From Alloyangia pacifica (GTDB lineage Bacteria > Pseudomonadota > Alphaproteobacteria > Rhodobacterales > Rhodobacteraceae): DNA of 64,000 nucleotides. The notes below the pieces were generated by a model. It did no database searches, had not been told where the DNA came from, and saw only the letters and a list, made by a program, of their open reading frames with translations. Position numbers and translations under genes: made by a program. The first letter of the stretch is position 1. The number at the start of each line of letters is the position of its first letter. This document shows, piece after piece, positions 54,030 through 62,437 of the stretch. The DNA lies in NCBI RefSeq assembly GCF_900116195.1, contig NZ_FOZW01000002.1, positions 1 through 64,000 on the forward strand. Direction: 5' to 3'.

Positions 54030-54071
54030 TGTCTCATTCAGTCAGGCGCCGCGTCGCGCAACGATGCCCGG

Positions 54072-55523
54072 TCAGCTGCCCAGGCCCTTGGCCTGTCCGG
54101 TGCCGCCCATCGCCGCAGGGGCGGGCGATGATGCCGAACCGAAGGCAAAGACCAGCGGCAGCATCGCGCAGATCGCAAGCAGCGCCTGTATCCCGAAGAT
54201 CAGCGCATAGGGCGGCAGCGTGCTGCCGTTCGACAGGGTGACCAGCTGGCTGAGCAGCTCGAAGCCTTCCAGCCCGATTTCCGTGCCGATGATGATCACG
54301 AAGGCGAGGAAAAGCTGCGCTGCGCTCTTGGGGCCTGCGATCCGGCCCACGGCAAAGATCGTCGCCGTGGTCGCCATGCCGCCGCCGAAGCCGGTCAGCA
54401 GGCGTGATCCGATGAAGATGGCGTTGTCTGGCACGGGATAGAAATTCAGCACCAGCAGGCCCGGGTAGGCGAGGTAGGACACCAGCCCCAGCGCGGCGAT
54501 GCCGATCCCCGTGAGGATGAGCGTGCCGTGGAGGTTCCAGCGCGCGAGCGCCATGGCGGTGCCGGTGGCGGCAATCACCTGCGCCAGCGCCGCCAGCGTG
54601 GCGCGATCGTCGATCAGCGTTGTCGAACAGGCGTGACGCACGAGGTAGGCGGTGTCGAAGAAACCCGTGGTCGCCACGTTCAGCAGGAACAGCGCGGCGA
54701 AGAGACCCGCGATGCGGCGGCGCGTTCCGGGTGCGGCGGCGGTGCCGGCAGGCTCGGCCCGCCAGACCTTATGCAGGTACCACAGGCTCGCGGCGAAGAC
54801 CGCCGTGAGCGGCAGAACGAGCGGCGAGCGGATGGTCTCGAGCGAGGTGAGGAAGGTCAGCCCCTCGAAGAGGATCAGCGCCATGAGCGCCGCCAGCATC
54901 AGGCGGCCGGACAGCAGGGGCGGGGCATCGGGGGCCTCCTCCGGGGCGCGCCGGCGCAGCAGCAGGATCGCGCCGATCAGCAGCAGCACGACCACCGCGA
55001 AGCCGGCGAAGAAGCTGTCGAGCCCGTGCCGGGGCGCGACGACGCGGACGAGCTGGGGCGTGACGAGAAAGGCCAGCGGCATGGCCACCGACCAGACCCC
55101 GGTCAGGAACTTCTCCCAGCGCGGGCCGCCGAAGCCCGTCCAAGCCTGCGAGATCGGCGCCAGTGTCGCCAAGCCGAAGCCCGCCATCGGGAACAGCAGC
55201 ACCACCAGCGCCACGCGGGTGTCCACCGGCGGGGCGAAGCGGAACAGCGCCGCCAGACCCAGTGCCGCCGCGCCCGACATGAGGCACATCCAGACCGCGA
55301 GGCGCCTTGCCGGAATCCGCCGCATCAGCCAGGGCGCGACCAGCAGCGAGACCAGCACCGCCCCCATGAGCAGCTCCATGATCGCCGCCGTGGCCTCGAC
55401 GGTGATCGACAGGAAGCTGGCGAAGCTGCCCTCCGAGACGAAGACGGTCGAAGCGATGACCGAGCGCAGCCCGTTGCCGAGCAGCACCAGCGGCACCAGC
55501 AGGAGGAGACCCAAGCCGTTCAT
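54072..55523 (-). CDS. MFS transporter
   Basis: A 483-residue membrane protein with about twelve helices and a hydrophilic central loop near 190-210 (RRRAPEEAPDAPP). Motifs such as MRRIPARRLAVWMCLMSG between helices 2 and 3 fit the major facilitator superfamily, though the family is divergent. Last gene of the six-gene overlapping operon: its ATG overlaps the stop of the flavin dehydrogenase gene (ATGA). It could export a product or import a substrate of the dehydrogenase. Confidence 0.75.
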   Translation of the reverse strand: MNGLGLLLLVPLVLLGNGLRSVIASTVFVSEGSFASFLSITVEATAAIMELLMGAVLVSLLVAPWLMRRIPARRLAVWMCLMSGAAALGLAALFRFAPPVDTRVALVVLLFPMAGFGLATLAPISQAWTGFGGPRWEKFLTGVWSVAMPLAFLVTPQLVRVVAPRHGLDSFFAGFAVVVLLLIGAILLLRRRAPEEAPDAPPLLSGRLMLAALMALILFEGLTFLTSLETIRSPLVLPLTAVFAASLWYLHKVWRAEPAGTAAAPGTRRRIAGLFAALFLLNVATTGFFDTAYLVRHACSTTLIDDRATLAALAQVIAATGTAMALARWNLHGTLILTGIGIAALGLVSYLAYPGLLVLNFYPVPDNAIFIGSRLLTGFGGGMATTATIFAVGRIAGPKSAAQLFLAFVIIIGTEIGLEGFELLSQLVTLSNGSTLPPYALIFGIQALLAICAMLPLVFAFGSASSPAPAAMGGTGQAKGLGS

Positions 55524-57148
55524 GCCCCGAGATGCTCGGCAAGGCGGATCGCCATGGCGGCGATGGTGAGCGAGGGGGCGTTGACCGGGCAGCTCACGTG
55601 CGTGCTGGCTCCAAGGATGTAGAGATTGTCATGCTGGTGGCTCCGCAGGTCGGGGCGCACCACCGAGGTGTTCGGGTCGGTGCCCATGCGGGTGGTGCCA
55701 CCGATGATCGCGTTCGACAGGTAGGGATCGTTGGTGTGCACCTCCGGCGCGCCCATGCGGGTCAGCACCTCGCGCGAGACATCGGTGGCCACCTTGATCC
55801 CGGCGTTGGTGTAATCGTCCACGGTGAACGCGATGCGCGGCTTGGGGATGCCGGCGCTGTCCAGCTGGTCGGACAGGGTGATGCGGTTGTCGGGGCTGCC
55901 CAGCGTCTCGGCCGAGGAGTTGAGCCGCACGTGCCGCCCGATCTGGCTGTCCAGCGCGGTGACCAGCGCCGCGCCGCGCAGGCCCTTGGCGATCAACTCC
56001 TTCGACAGCTTGGTGGCGTCGTCGTTGCCGCTCCAGCCATTGTTCATGAAGGAGGTGCCGAAGGGTGCGTACTCCTTGCGGAAGGCGCCGTCGCGATATT
56101 CGGTGATGCCCGAGGTCTGCTGCGGCCCGCGGTAGGGATAGACCGGGTCGCGCACCTCGCCCCAGACATCGACGTTCCACTGCGAGAGCAGGTAGCGCCC
56201 CACGTGGTCATTGCCGTTTGCCACGCCATTGGGCGCGGTCTCCTGCTTGGAGTTGAGCAGCAGGCGCGGCGTCTCGATGGCGTGGCAGGCCAGCACGTAG
56301 GTATTGGCGCTGACGCTCTGGGTGGTGCCGTCCGGGCGACGGATGGTGAGGCCGCTGACCTTGCCGTCTTCGCCCACGGCGACATGGGTGACCAGCGCCT
56401 GCAGCTCGATCCGGGCGCCGGCGGCCACCGCCTTGTCCATGTCGACCGAGGCGTCGTACTTGGCGGCGATCGGGCAGATCGGCACGCAGGTGTTGTTGCC
56501 GCAGCAGGGCGGGCGGCCGTCGTGCACCTCCGAGTTGCGGGCATGGCTGAAGATCGCCGCGTTCAGGCCCATCTGGTCGAGTGCCTGCCGCTGGATCTGC
56601 GTGTCCATCCAGGAGGCGGGGATCGGCGGCATCGGATAGGGATCATCCGCGGCGCGCGGTGCCCCCCAGGTGTGCGCCGGGTCACCCGCAACGCCCCAGC
56701 GTTCCTCGGCCTGACGGTAGTAGGGCAGCAGGTCGTCGTAGCTGATAGGCCAGTCGGCACCGCGCCCGTAGAGCGTGGCGGCCTTGAAATCCTCTGGGCG
56801 CAGCCGGTCGGCAAAGCCGGTCCAGTGCCAGCTGGTGCCACCATAGATGCGCAGGTAGGCCCCGACGAAGCGTGCCGGTCCCGCCTGATCGTAGAAGGCG
56901 TCGTAATCGGTGTCGGTGGGATGCGGCGCGAAGTCCTGGCTGGGGTAGGGCGCCTGCGGTCCCTTTACCGGGTTCTCGTAGAAATCCGCCAGGTACTCGC
57001 CACGGGTCTTGCGCCCGCCGGCCTCGAGCACCAGCACGTCGCGCCCGGCCTCGGCGAGGCTGCGCGACAGATGCGCGCCGCCCATGCCCGAGCCGACGAT
57101 GACAATGTCGGCAGAGAGGTCAGCAGGTCCGGTCACGCGGCGCTCCAT
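55520..57148 (-). CDS. GMC-family sugar/alcohol dehydrogenase, FAD and iron-sulfur large subunit
   Basis: A 542-residue flavoprotein of the membrane-type glucose/gluconate/fructose dehydrogenase branch. The FAD fold shows VIVGSGMGGAHLS (residues 17-29). Cys215, Cys216, Cys221 and Cys225 (PPCCGNNTCVPICP) match the cluster that binds a 3Fe-4S centre in FAD-glucose dehydrogenases. The C-terminal HVSCPVNAPSLTIAAMA holds the catalytic His and Asn. No signal peptide: such subunits are carried across by the Tat-signal small subunit, encoded just upstream with a 16-base overlap. Confidence 0.88.
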   Translation of the reverse strand: MERRVTGPADLSADIVIVGSGMGGAHLSRSLAEAGRDVLVLEAGGRKTRGEYLADFYENPVKGPQAPYPSQDFAPHPTDTDYDAFYDQAGPARFVGAYLRIYGGTSWHWTGFADRLRPEDFKAATLYGRGADWPISYDDLLPYYRQAEERWGVAGDPAHTWGAPRAADDPYPMPPIPASWMDTQIQRQALDQMGLNAAIFSHARNSEVHDGRPPCCGNNTCVPICPIAAKYDASVDMDKAVAAGARIELQALVTHVAVGEDGKVSGLTIRRPDGTTQSVSANTYVLACHAIETPRLLLNSKQETAPNGVANGNDHVGRYLLSQWNVDVWGEVRDPVYPYRGPQQTSGITEYRDGAFRKEYAPFGTSFMNNGWSGNDDATKLSKELIAKGLRGAALVTALDSQIGRHVRLNSSAETLGSPDNRITLSDQLDSAGIPKPRIAFTVDDYTNAGIKVATDVSREVLTRMGAPEVHTNDPYLSNAIIGGTTRMGTDPNTSVVRPDLRSHQHDNLYILGASTHVSCPVNAPSLTIAAMAIRLAEHLGA

Positions 57149-57618
57149 TCATCATTCCAGTAGCCGAAGCCCGGCCCGGCACAGAGCCCCGGCGCTTTGC
57201 CGAAGCTGAGGGATTTCCAGCCGAGCGCGTGGGGGTAGTTGATCATCCGCGCGTCGTCGTCCTCGGGGTCGGCGGTGCCGGTGAACAGCGCTTCGGTCAG
57301 CCATTGCAGCTGCGCCTCGCGGCTCGCGTCCTCCTGCGGCTCGAGCAGCGGCGCGACGCCGGCCTGCGCCGCATGGGCCGCGAGCACGTCCACCGCGGAC
57401 GCACCGAACTTCGCCTCGAAAAGCGCCGTGACGCTCTCCAGCAGTTGCGGCGCCACCTCGACCGGGCCCGCGAGCGCGTAGAGGATCGAGCGGAACATGG
57501 TCCGGTCCCGCGCGGTGTTGAGCGAGGCCGCCAGCGCGCCGCCGGGCAGCGCCGCCATGGCGACGAGGCTGACGCCGCCGCCCAGCACGGCGCGGCGGGA
57601 GCGCGGCGCGGGGCTCAT
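57133..57618 (-). CDS. Tat-exported small (gamma) subunit of the sugar dehydrogenase
   Basis: A 161-residue protein with a twin-arginine start (PRSRRAVLGGGVSLVAMAAL, cleavage near residue 31). The rest (ALAGPVEVAPQLLESVTALF, NYPHALGWKSLSFGKAPG, CAGPGFGYW) resembles the gamma subunit of FAD-glucose/fructose dehydrogenases, which escorts the large subunit to the periplasm. Its ATG overlaps the stop of the phytochelatin synthase gene and its end overlaps the large subunit. Confidence 0.8.
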   Translation of the reverse strand: MSPAPRSRRAVLGGGVSLVAMAALPGGALAASLNTARDRTMFRSILYALAGPVEVAPQLLESVTALFEAKFGASAVDVLAAHAAQAGVAPLLEPQEDASREAQLQWLTEALFTGTADPEDDDARMINYPHALGWKSLSFGKAPGLCAGPGFGYWNDEWSAA

Positions 57619-58307
57619 GGTGCCGAGACCACGACGAAGCCGCGCGAGCGGTTCGAGCCGCTGTCGGTCATCATCATGCCCGCATGCAGCGTCTCCACCG
57701 AGACCCAGACCGGAGGGTACTTGTACTTGGCCACGTCGAGGATCAGCACGCTGTCGCTCGCCTCGTCATAGGCGGCGACCGGAGAGATGTGCCCGTCACC
57801 CTCCTGCGGCAGCGCCTTGCGCGAGTAATTGGCGATGAAGCGCGAGTTGCGATCCGACAGCGTGGCCTTGATCGCCTCGCGCAGCGCGTCCACCGAGGTC
57901 TCGTCGGCGAAATGGTGGTCGGCCTTCATCCCGAGGTTCTCGATGAAGGTATCGAGCTCGGCCAAGGTCAGGCCTTCGTGCTCGACCATGGCATAGGGTT
58001 TCAGCTTCTGGTTTGCCTCGTTGAACAGCGTGTCCTGGGTGAACAGGGTCCACGGGTAGAGCCGGTCGGGCGAGGGGCGCGAGATGTCCAGCGAGTTCGC
58101 CACGGCGGCGACCGAGGCCGGGCCGCAGAAGGTCAGGATCTGCTCGTACTCCAGGTAGGAGGCGAGCGGGAAGTAATCGCGGTTCATCGAGGTCGCCAGC
58201 AGACGGTCCTCTCCCTCGGCGCTGGTCAGGTAGACGAGATCGTCTGCCATCACCGGCCCGGCGAGCGTCAGCCCGAGCAGGGCGGCGATCAGTTTGCGGC
58301 GAACCAT
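57615..58307 (-). CDS. phytochelatin synthase-family protein with signal peptide
   Basis: A 230-residue papain-like transpeptidase of the phytochelatin synthase family. The catalytic triad is visible as Cys61 (ILTFCGPASVAAVANSL), His173 (GDGHISPVAAYD) and Asp191 (VLILDVAKYKYPPVWV). It has a signal peptide (KLIAALLGLTLAGPVMA, cleavage near residue 21), so it should act in the periplasm. Length equals the N-terminal catalytic half of plant enzymes, as usual in bacteria, where family members mainly hydrolyse glutathione and its conjugates. It overlaps the cytochrome gene by 19 bases and the small subunit gene by 4. Confidence 0.88.
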   Translation of the reverse strand: MVRRKLIAALLGLTLAGPVMADDLVYLTSAEGEDRLLATSMNRDYFPLASYLEYEQILTFCGPASVAAVANSLDISRPSPDRLYPWTLFTQDTLFNEANQKLKPYAMVEHEGLTLAELDTFIENLGMKADHHFADETSVDALREAIKATLSDRNSRFIANYSRKALPQEGDGHISPVAAYDEASDSVLILDVAKYKYPPVWVSVETLHAGMMMTDSGSNRSRGFVVVSAP

Positions 58308-58597
58308 TTTGCGATCTCCTCGATGTCGCTGTCGGAAAGTTCCTTGGCGTAGACGCCCATGACGTCGGCCATGCCACCTTTGCGGTAGCCGGAGCGGTAG
58401 GATTTCAGCGCGCTCTGAAGGTAGTCCTCGCGCTGCCCGGCGAGGATCGGCACGCCCGCGACCAGCGGGTTGCCATCAGCCGAGTGGCACGACACGCAGG
58501 ACGAGACGCTGGCGGGCACGGCGGGTGCATCATCTGCCCAGGCTGCGCAGGGTGCGAGCAGCGCGAGCAGGGCGAATTCAGGCCTGAATGGCGACAT
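58289..58597 (-). CDS. periplasmic c-type cytochrome (c553-like)
   Basis: A 102-residue single-haem cytochrome. The signal peptide ends after CAAWA (about residue 21). The haem is attached at Cys34 and Cys37 with His38 as ligand (SCVSCHSADGNP), and a Met in SYRSGYRKGGMADVMG is the sixth ligand. Its start lies inside the end of the multicopper oxidase gene and its end inside the phytochelatin synthase gene. It probably carries electrons from the flavin dehydrogenase to the oxidase or the respiratory chain (inference). Confidence 0.9.
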   Translation of the reverse strand: MSPFRPEFALLALLAPCAAWADDAPAVPASVSSCVSCHSADGNPLVAGVPILAGQREDYLQSALKSYRSGYRKGGMADVMGVYAKELSDSDIEEIAKWFAAN

Positions 58598-60155
58598 TGA
58601 ACATCATCCCCAGATCTTCGTGTGGCAGGATGTGGCAGTGCATGACGAACCGCCCGTCGAAATCGGTGAAGCGCATGCGCAGGGTGACCGTGCCCGCGGC
58701 GGGCACCGCGATGGTGTCCTGCCATTGCGGATTGGCCAGCGGCTCGCCGTTGATCTTGATCACCTGCATCGGGTTCACGTGGACGTGGATCGGGTGCGGG
58801 AAGGGCGTGGTGTTCACCAGCTCCCATTCCTCGGCCTCGCCCAGCTTGGCGACGATATCGTCGCGCTTGGGATCGAAGGGCTCGCCGTTGAGCGTGAACA
58901 CCGTGTCCTTGAACATGCCCTCGACATCACTGACGCCGAGCACGATCTGCCGGGTGCGGACGATCTCGTCGTCGGGGATGTCGGTGAGCACCTTGTTCTT
59001 CGGCAGCGGCCCCTTGGGCAGCTCGGTGCCCATCTTCACGTCGGGCGCAATGCGGTTGGTGTCGGCGGGCAGCACGATGACCTCGGCCATCAGCACCTCG
59101 TCCAACGGCTGCTTGCCCTGGCTGAAGGCCGGACGACGCAACATGTAGCTGCCCGGCTCCAGCGCCTTGACCATCAGGTTCATGCGGTTGCCGGGGGCGA
59201 GGAAGATCTCGCCGGTCTGGCGCGCCTCGGGGTAGGGGTTGCCGTCGAAACCGATCTCGTGGAGCTCGAGGCCGTCCAGCGTCATCGGCAGGAACTGCTG
59301 ATCCCCGGCGTTGAGCATCCGCCAGTGCTGCACCTCGCCCGCGCGCATGTAGATGCGCGGGTGGTAGTGGCCGTTCACCAGCCAGTAGCGCTCGGCGTCC
59401 AGCGACCAGATCGTGTCGTAGCTGTCGAGATCCTCGGCCTTGGGGTCGACCACCGGGCATTGGAACACCATGACCCGCTCGATCGCGGCCGCCACCTCGG
59501 GCACCTCGTCGAGCGTGCCGCCGACGATCATCATGCCGCCGCAGCCGGAGGCCACCTGCAGCGCCACCGAGCCGTGCCGGTGCGGATGGTACCAGTAGTT
59601 GCCCGCCGGATGATCCTCGGGCAGGCGTACGATGTAGTTGAAGCTCTCGCCGGGGTGGATCTGCAGGTAGACGTTGTCCGAGTTGCCCTTGGGGCTGACG
59701 TGGAAGCCGTGGAAATGCAGGTTGGTCGTGCTGAACTCGTTGGGTGTGTTGAGCACCGCCGGGGACGGATCGGCGTTCGGCGGCATGTCGTTGTGGAGGG
59801 TGATCTCCATGTCGTCGCCGGGCAGCACGCGGAAGGTCGGGCCGGGAATCTCGCCCTCGTAGAGCCGCAGCTTGGCCTGCGCGTAGGGCAGTTCGATCTG
59901 CGATTGCTTCATCGTCAGGTCGAGCCGGAAGCGTCCGGCGACGGAATGGACCTCGCGCGGGTTCGGCAGGTCGGCCGCCAGTCCCAGCGGCGAGCGCGCC
60001 GGTATTTCGGTCTCCGCCCCTGCGGCGAAGGCGCCTGCTGCGCCTACTGCGCCCAGCAGCGCGGCCCCTCCGACAGAGGCCGTCGACAGCAACAGCGTCC
60101 TGCGGGTGAGTTCCTTGGCGTGGGGGGCGAATGGATCGGGCTTGGCCTGTGGCAT
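58578..60155 (-). CDS. Tat-exported multicopper oxidase
   Basis: A 525-residue three-domain multicopper oxidase. The N-terminus has a Tat motif and hydrophobic stretch (TRRTLLLSTASVGGAALLGA). Copper ligands lie in HFHG (147-150), WYHPHRHG (188-195), HPIHVHVNP and HCHILPHEDLGMM; the last includes the type 1 copper Cys, His and Met. Such enzymes oxidise phenols or metal ions such as Cu(I) or Mn(II) with oxygen. No Met-rich copper-sensing insert as in CueO is seen. First gene of the overlapping six-gene operon. Confidence 0.9.
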   Translation of the reverse strand: MPQAKPDPFAPHAKELTRRTLLLSTASVGGAALLGAVGAAGAFAAGAETEIPARSPLGLAADLPNPREVHSVAGRFRLDLTMKQSQIELPYAQAKLRLYEGEIPGPTFRVLPGDDMEITLHNDMPPNADPSPAVLNTPNEFSTTNLHFHGFHVSPKGNSDNVYLQIHPGESFNYIVRLPEDHPAGNYWYHPHRHGSVALQVASGCGGMMIVGGTLDEVPEVAAAIERVMVFQCPVVDPKAEDLDSYDTIWSLDAERYWLVNGHYHPRIYMRAGEVQHWRMLNAGDQQFLPMTLDGLELHEIGFDGNPYPEARQTGEIFLAPGNRMNLMVKALEPGSYMLRRPAFSQGKQPLDEVLMAEVIVLPADTNRIAPDVKMGTELPKGPLPKNKVLTDIPDDEIVRTRQIVLGVSDVEGMFKDTVFTLNGEPFDPKRDDIVAKLGEAEEWELVNTTPFPHPIHVHVNPMQVIKINGEPLANPQWQDTIAVPAAGTVTLRMRFTDFDGRFVMHCHILPHEDLGMMFNVAIQA

Positions 60156-60446
60156 GGGTCTTTGGGTCCGATCTTGGCTCGTCAGCTAGGGGTGTCTTTC
60201 GTCAATACTACCTATGCACGAAGATGGTACCCGTTATGCGCGTACAGACTGGTTCAGATTTGGCAACAATGCGAAAGAGCTCCCCTTCATAATCCCATCG
60301 GGTCGCGTGAGTGGTCGGTTGGCATGTTGCACGTTTTGATTGTGCCTTGTGCATCAGGCGTTTGCCGATTTCTGTGAGGAGGAAGGACCGCGAAGCTGTG
60401 CTGCCGTTTCTGCGGTCACGGCATCTTTCCGCGTTGCCGAAAAGCA
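60156..60446. other. upstream region of the multicopper oxidase operon
   Basis: About 290 bases of lower G+C content before the oxidase gene, most likely holding its promoter. No gene is supported and I could not define an operator; in particular no CueR- or CopY-type site was recognised. Confidence 0.45.
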
Positions 60447-60471
60447 ACGGGGCCCGCGTCGCGGACCCCGT
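60447..60471 (-). terminator. terminator of the deoxyribosyltransferase operon
   Basis: 11-bp stem with one mismatch and GTC loop; on the minus strand it is followed by TGCTTTT, 27 bases after the stop at 60498. Confidence 0.65.
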
Positions 60472-60497
60472 GCAGTTTCTGAAAAGACGTCGGGCGC

Positions 60498-61088
60498 TCA
60501 GGCCTTTGCGTCGAAAAAGGCCCGCGCCCGGATGAGAACCGCGCGAAAGGCCTCGAGGTCACCCGGCATGTCATCGCTTGCCGCGTCCTCGGCGACGAAG
60601 GCGCCGCCTGACTGGTCAACGGCGGTGTCGAGCATCAGGTTGTCGCGCATGCCGTGGTTCTCGATCATCAGCCCGTCGGCGGCGCGGGTCACCTCGCCGT
60701 CGGCCTCGAACGGGCCGCCGGCGTAGAAATCCTCGGTCAGCCGTGTGTAGTAGTCGCGCGCCGAGTTGGAATAGGCAAAGCAGGGCTTGCCCTGCGCGCG
60801 CATGTAGCCGACCTCGAAGGCGGTGCCGACATCCGCCGAGATGCCTCGGAACGGCGTCAGATTGGCGATGATGAAATCGCTCTCATCCATCATCTTCTCG
60901 TTCGCCAGCCCGATCGACAGGCCGAAGGCGAAGGGGGTGTCACCGCCGAGCGCGTCGCCGTCCTCGGCCAGCGTCGAGGGATGAAAGCCATACTCCAGCG
61001 CCATTTCGCCCTTGGTCCGCATTACCTCGGAGGCATTGCGGAAGAAGACGTCGGGCCCGGCGATATAGACCTTGTGCGTCGGGGTCAC
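60498..61088 (-). CDS. nucleoside 2-deoxyribosyltransferase family protein
   Basis: A 196-residue enzyme that moves the deoxyribose of nucleosides between bases or hydrolyses it. YIAGPDVFFRNASEV opens the fold, FIIANLTPFRGISADVG and TAFEVGYMRAQGKPCFAY follow, with Glu92 as the likely nucleophile. Size is normal. It overlaps the preceding gene by four bases and ends the operon that carries a NitT/TauT-type ABC transporter, so the imported compound may be a base or nucleoside (inference). Confidence 0.85.
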   Translation of the reverse strand: MTPTHKVYIAGPDVFFRNASEVMRTKGEMALEYGFHPSTLAEDGDALGGDTPFAFGLSIGLANEKMMDESDFIIANLTPFRGISADVGTAFEVGYMRAQGKPCFAYSNSARDYYTRLTEDFYAGGPFEADGEVTRAADGLMIENHGMRDNLMLDTAVDQSGGAFVAEDAASDDMPGDLEAFRAVLIRARAFFDAKA

Positions 61089-61666
61089 GTCAGTTTCCCC
61101 GCATCCAGCGCCGCGAGGATCCAGTTCTTCCAGGTCTGGTCCTTGTCGGCCTTCTCGGGGATCACCTTCGAGGCCTCTTCCATGAAGAAGCGGTAGTCCC
61201 GGCCCATCTGCTGGCCCTTCAGCGTGTGCATGTCGAGCGCCACGTCAGGAATTTCCGGCAGGCGCTCGCCCAGTTCCACCGAGCGACGCGCCCAGTTCAC
61301 CAGGTCGTCCGAGGTGCGTTCCTTCTCGCTGCCCGAGATCATGCGGATGGCATGGGCGGCAAAGAGGAAGCGGTCGCCGGCGGGGCGGGGGTAGCGCTTG
61401 TGCTGCTGGTAGAGCGTTTCGACCAGCACGGGCAGCTGCGAGTTGCCGGTGCCGACATCCTCGACCGCGATGACACAGAGGCGGGACCACATCATCTCTT
61501 CCATCTCGGGGCTGGTGAGGAACATCTCCCAGCCGAGCAGGATGGCGTTTTCCAGCATGCCGCGGCGCAGGCTCTTCTGAAGGGCCGAGATCACGTCATC
61601 GGCGGCGAAGCCGTGCTCAGTTGTGGTGCGCTGCCAGGGATCGGGGGGTTGGTGTACGTTGATCAT
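61085..61666 (-). CDS. protein related to the C-terminal domain of MgsA/RarA AAA+ ATPases
   Basis: A 193-residue protein without nucleotide-binding motifs. DVISALQKSLRRGMLENAIL and WSRLCVIAVEDVGTGNSQLP match the C-terminal oligomerisation region of MgsA/RarA, the replication-fork clamp-loader-like ATPase, which is about 440 residues when whole. Here it is free-standing. GKQ-type region GQQMGRDYRFFMEEA completes the match. In this operon it links to nucleoside metabolism rather than to replication genes; its role is unknown. Confidence 0.7.
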   Translation of the reverse strand: MINVHQPPDPWQRTTTEHGFAADDVISALQKSLRRGMLENAILLGWEMFLTSPEMEEMMWSRLCVIAVEDVGTGNSQLPVLVETLYQQHKRYPRPAGDRFLFAAHAIRMISGSEKERTSDDLVNWARRSVELGERLPEIPDVALDMHTLKGQQMGRDYRFFMEEASKVIPEKADKDQTWKNWILAALDAGKLT

Positions 61667-61690
61667 GGATCACTCCGGGTTGTACGGCGC

Positions 61691-62437
61691 TTACGACCAG
61701 CGCGTCCTGACGACGCGTTCGGCCCGGTGCGCAAGGGAAAAGCAGAGAACGGCGGCGACGGTCACCACCAGCGAGGTGCCGAGCGCGCGTTCCATGGCGA
61801 AGCGGCTGGCGGCTTCGCGGAACATGAAGCCAAGGCCGCTGCGGCCCATGAGGAACTCGGCGAGGATGGCGGCGAGCACGCCCTCGGGGACGGTGATGCG
61901 CAGGGCGATCATCAGGTTCGGGACCGTGGCGGGCAGCACGAGGTGGCGCAGCCGCGCCGCGCGGCTGGCACCGAGCACGCCGAAGAGGTCATCGGCGCCG
62001 CGCGGCAGGTCCTTCAGTCCCGCGCCGACGAAGACGAAGGTCGGGAAGAAGGCCGAGACGGCGACGATGGCGACGACCGTCGAGATGTCGTAGCCCAGAA
62101 GTCGCGCCAGGATCGGGATCAGCGCGACCACCGGCACCGAGGAGAAGATCAGCCCGAGCGGCGTCAGCATCCCCGCCAGCAGCCGAGAGGCCCAGGCCGC
62201 CACGGCGACCAGCGCGCCGAGCGCGAGGCCGATCGCGACGCCCGCCGCGGCGGTGGCCAGCGTCTGCGCGGCATTGGCAAGATAGAGCGCGGGATGGGAC
62301 AGCACATCGCGCAGCACCGGCCAGGGGGCGGGCAGCACGATGGAATTGAGACCGGCGAGGCTGACCCAGCCCTGCCAGAGCGCGAGCAGCAAGAGCACGG
62401 CCCAGTTGCGGGCGAGGAATTGCGAGAGGCGGGTCAT
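61691..62437 (-). CDS. ABC transporter permease (NitT/TauT/SsuC type)
   Basis: A 248-residue membrane protein with six helices and the loop DLPRGADDLFGVLGASRAARL that docks the ATPase. ATG 62437 overlaps the end of the other permease gene by four bases; the frame remains open further upstream only as a shadow. Two permeases of this class side by side suggest a heterodimeric pore. Confidence 0.88.
   Translation of the reverse strand: MTRLSQFLARNWAVLLLLALWQGWVSLAGLNSIVLPAPWPVLRDVLSHPALYLANAAQTLATAAAGVAIGLALGALVAVAAWASRLLAGMLTPLGLIFSSVPVVALIPILARLLGYDISTVVAIVAVSAFFPTFVFVGAGLKDLPRGADDLFGVLGASRAARLRHLVLPATVPNLMIALRITVPEGVLAAILAEFLMGRSGLGFMFREAASRFAMERALGTSLVVTVAAVLCFSLAHRAERVVRTRWS

Noticed and set aside
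55532-57163. A 543-codon plus-strand frame opposite the GMC dehydrogenase gene
   Set aside because: The minus strand has clear FAD, Fe-S and catalytic motifs; the plus frame has none.
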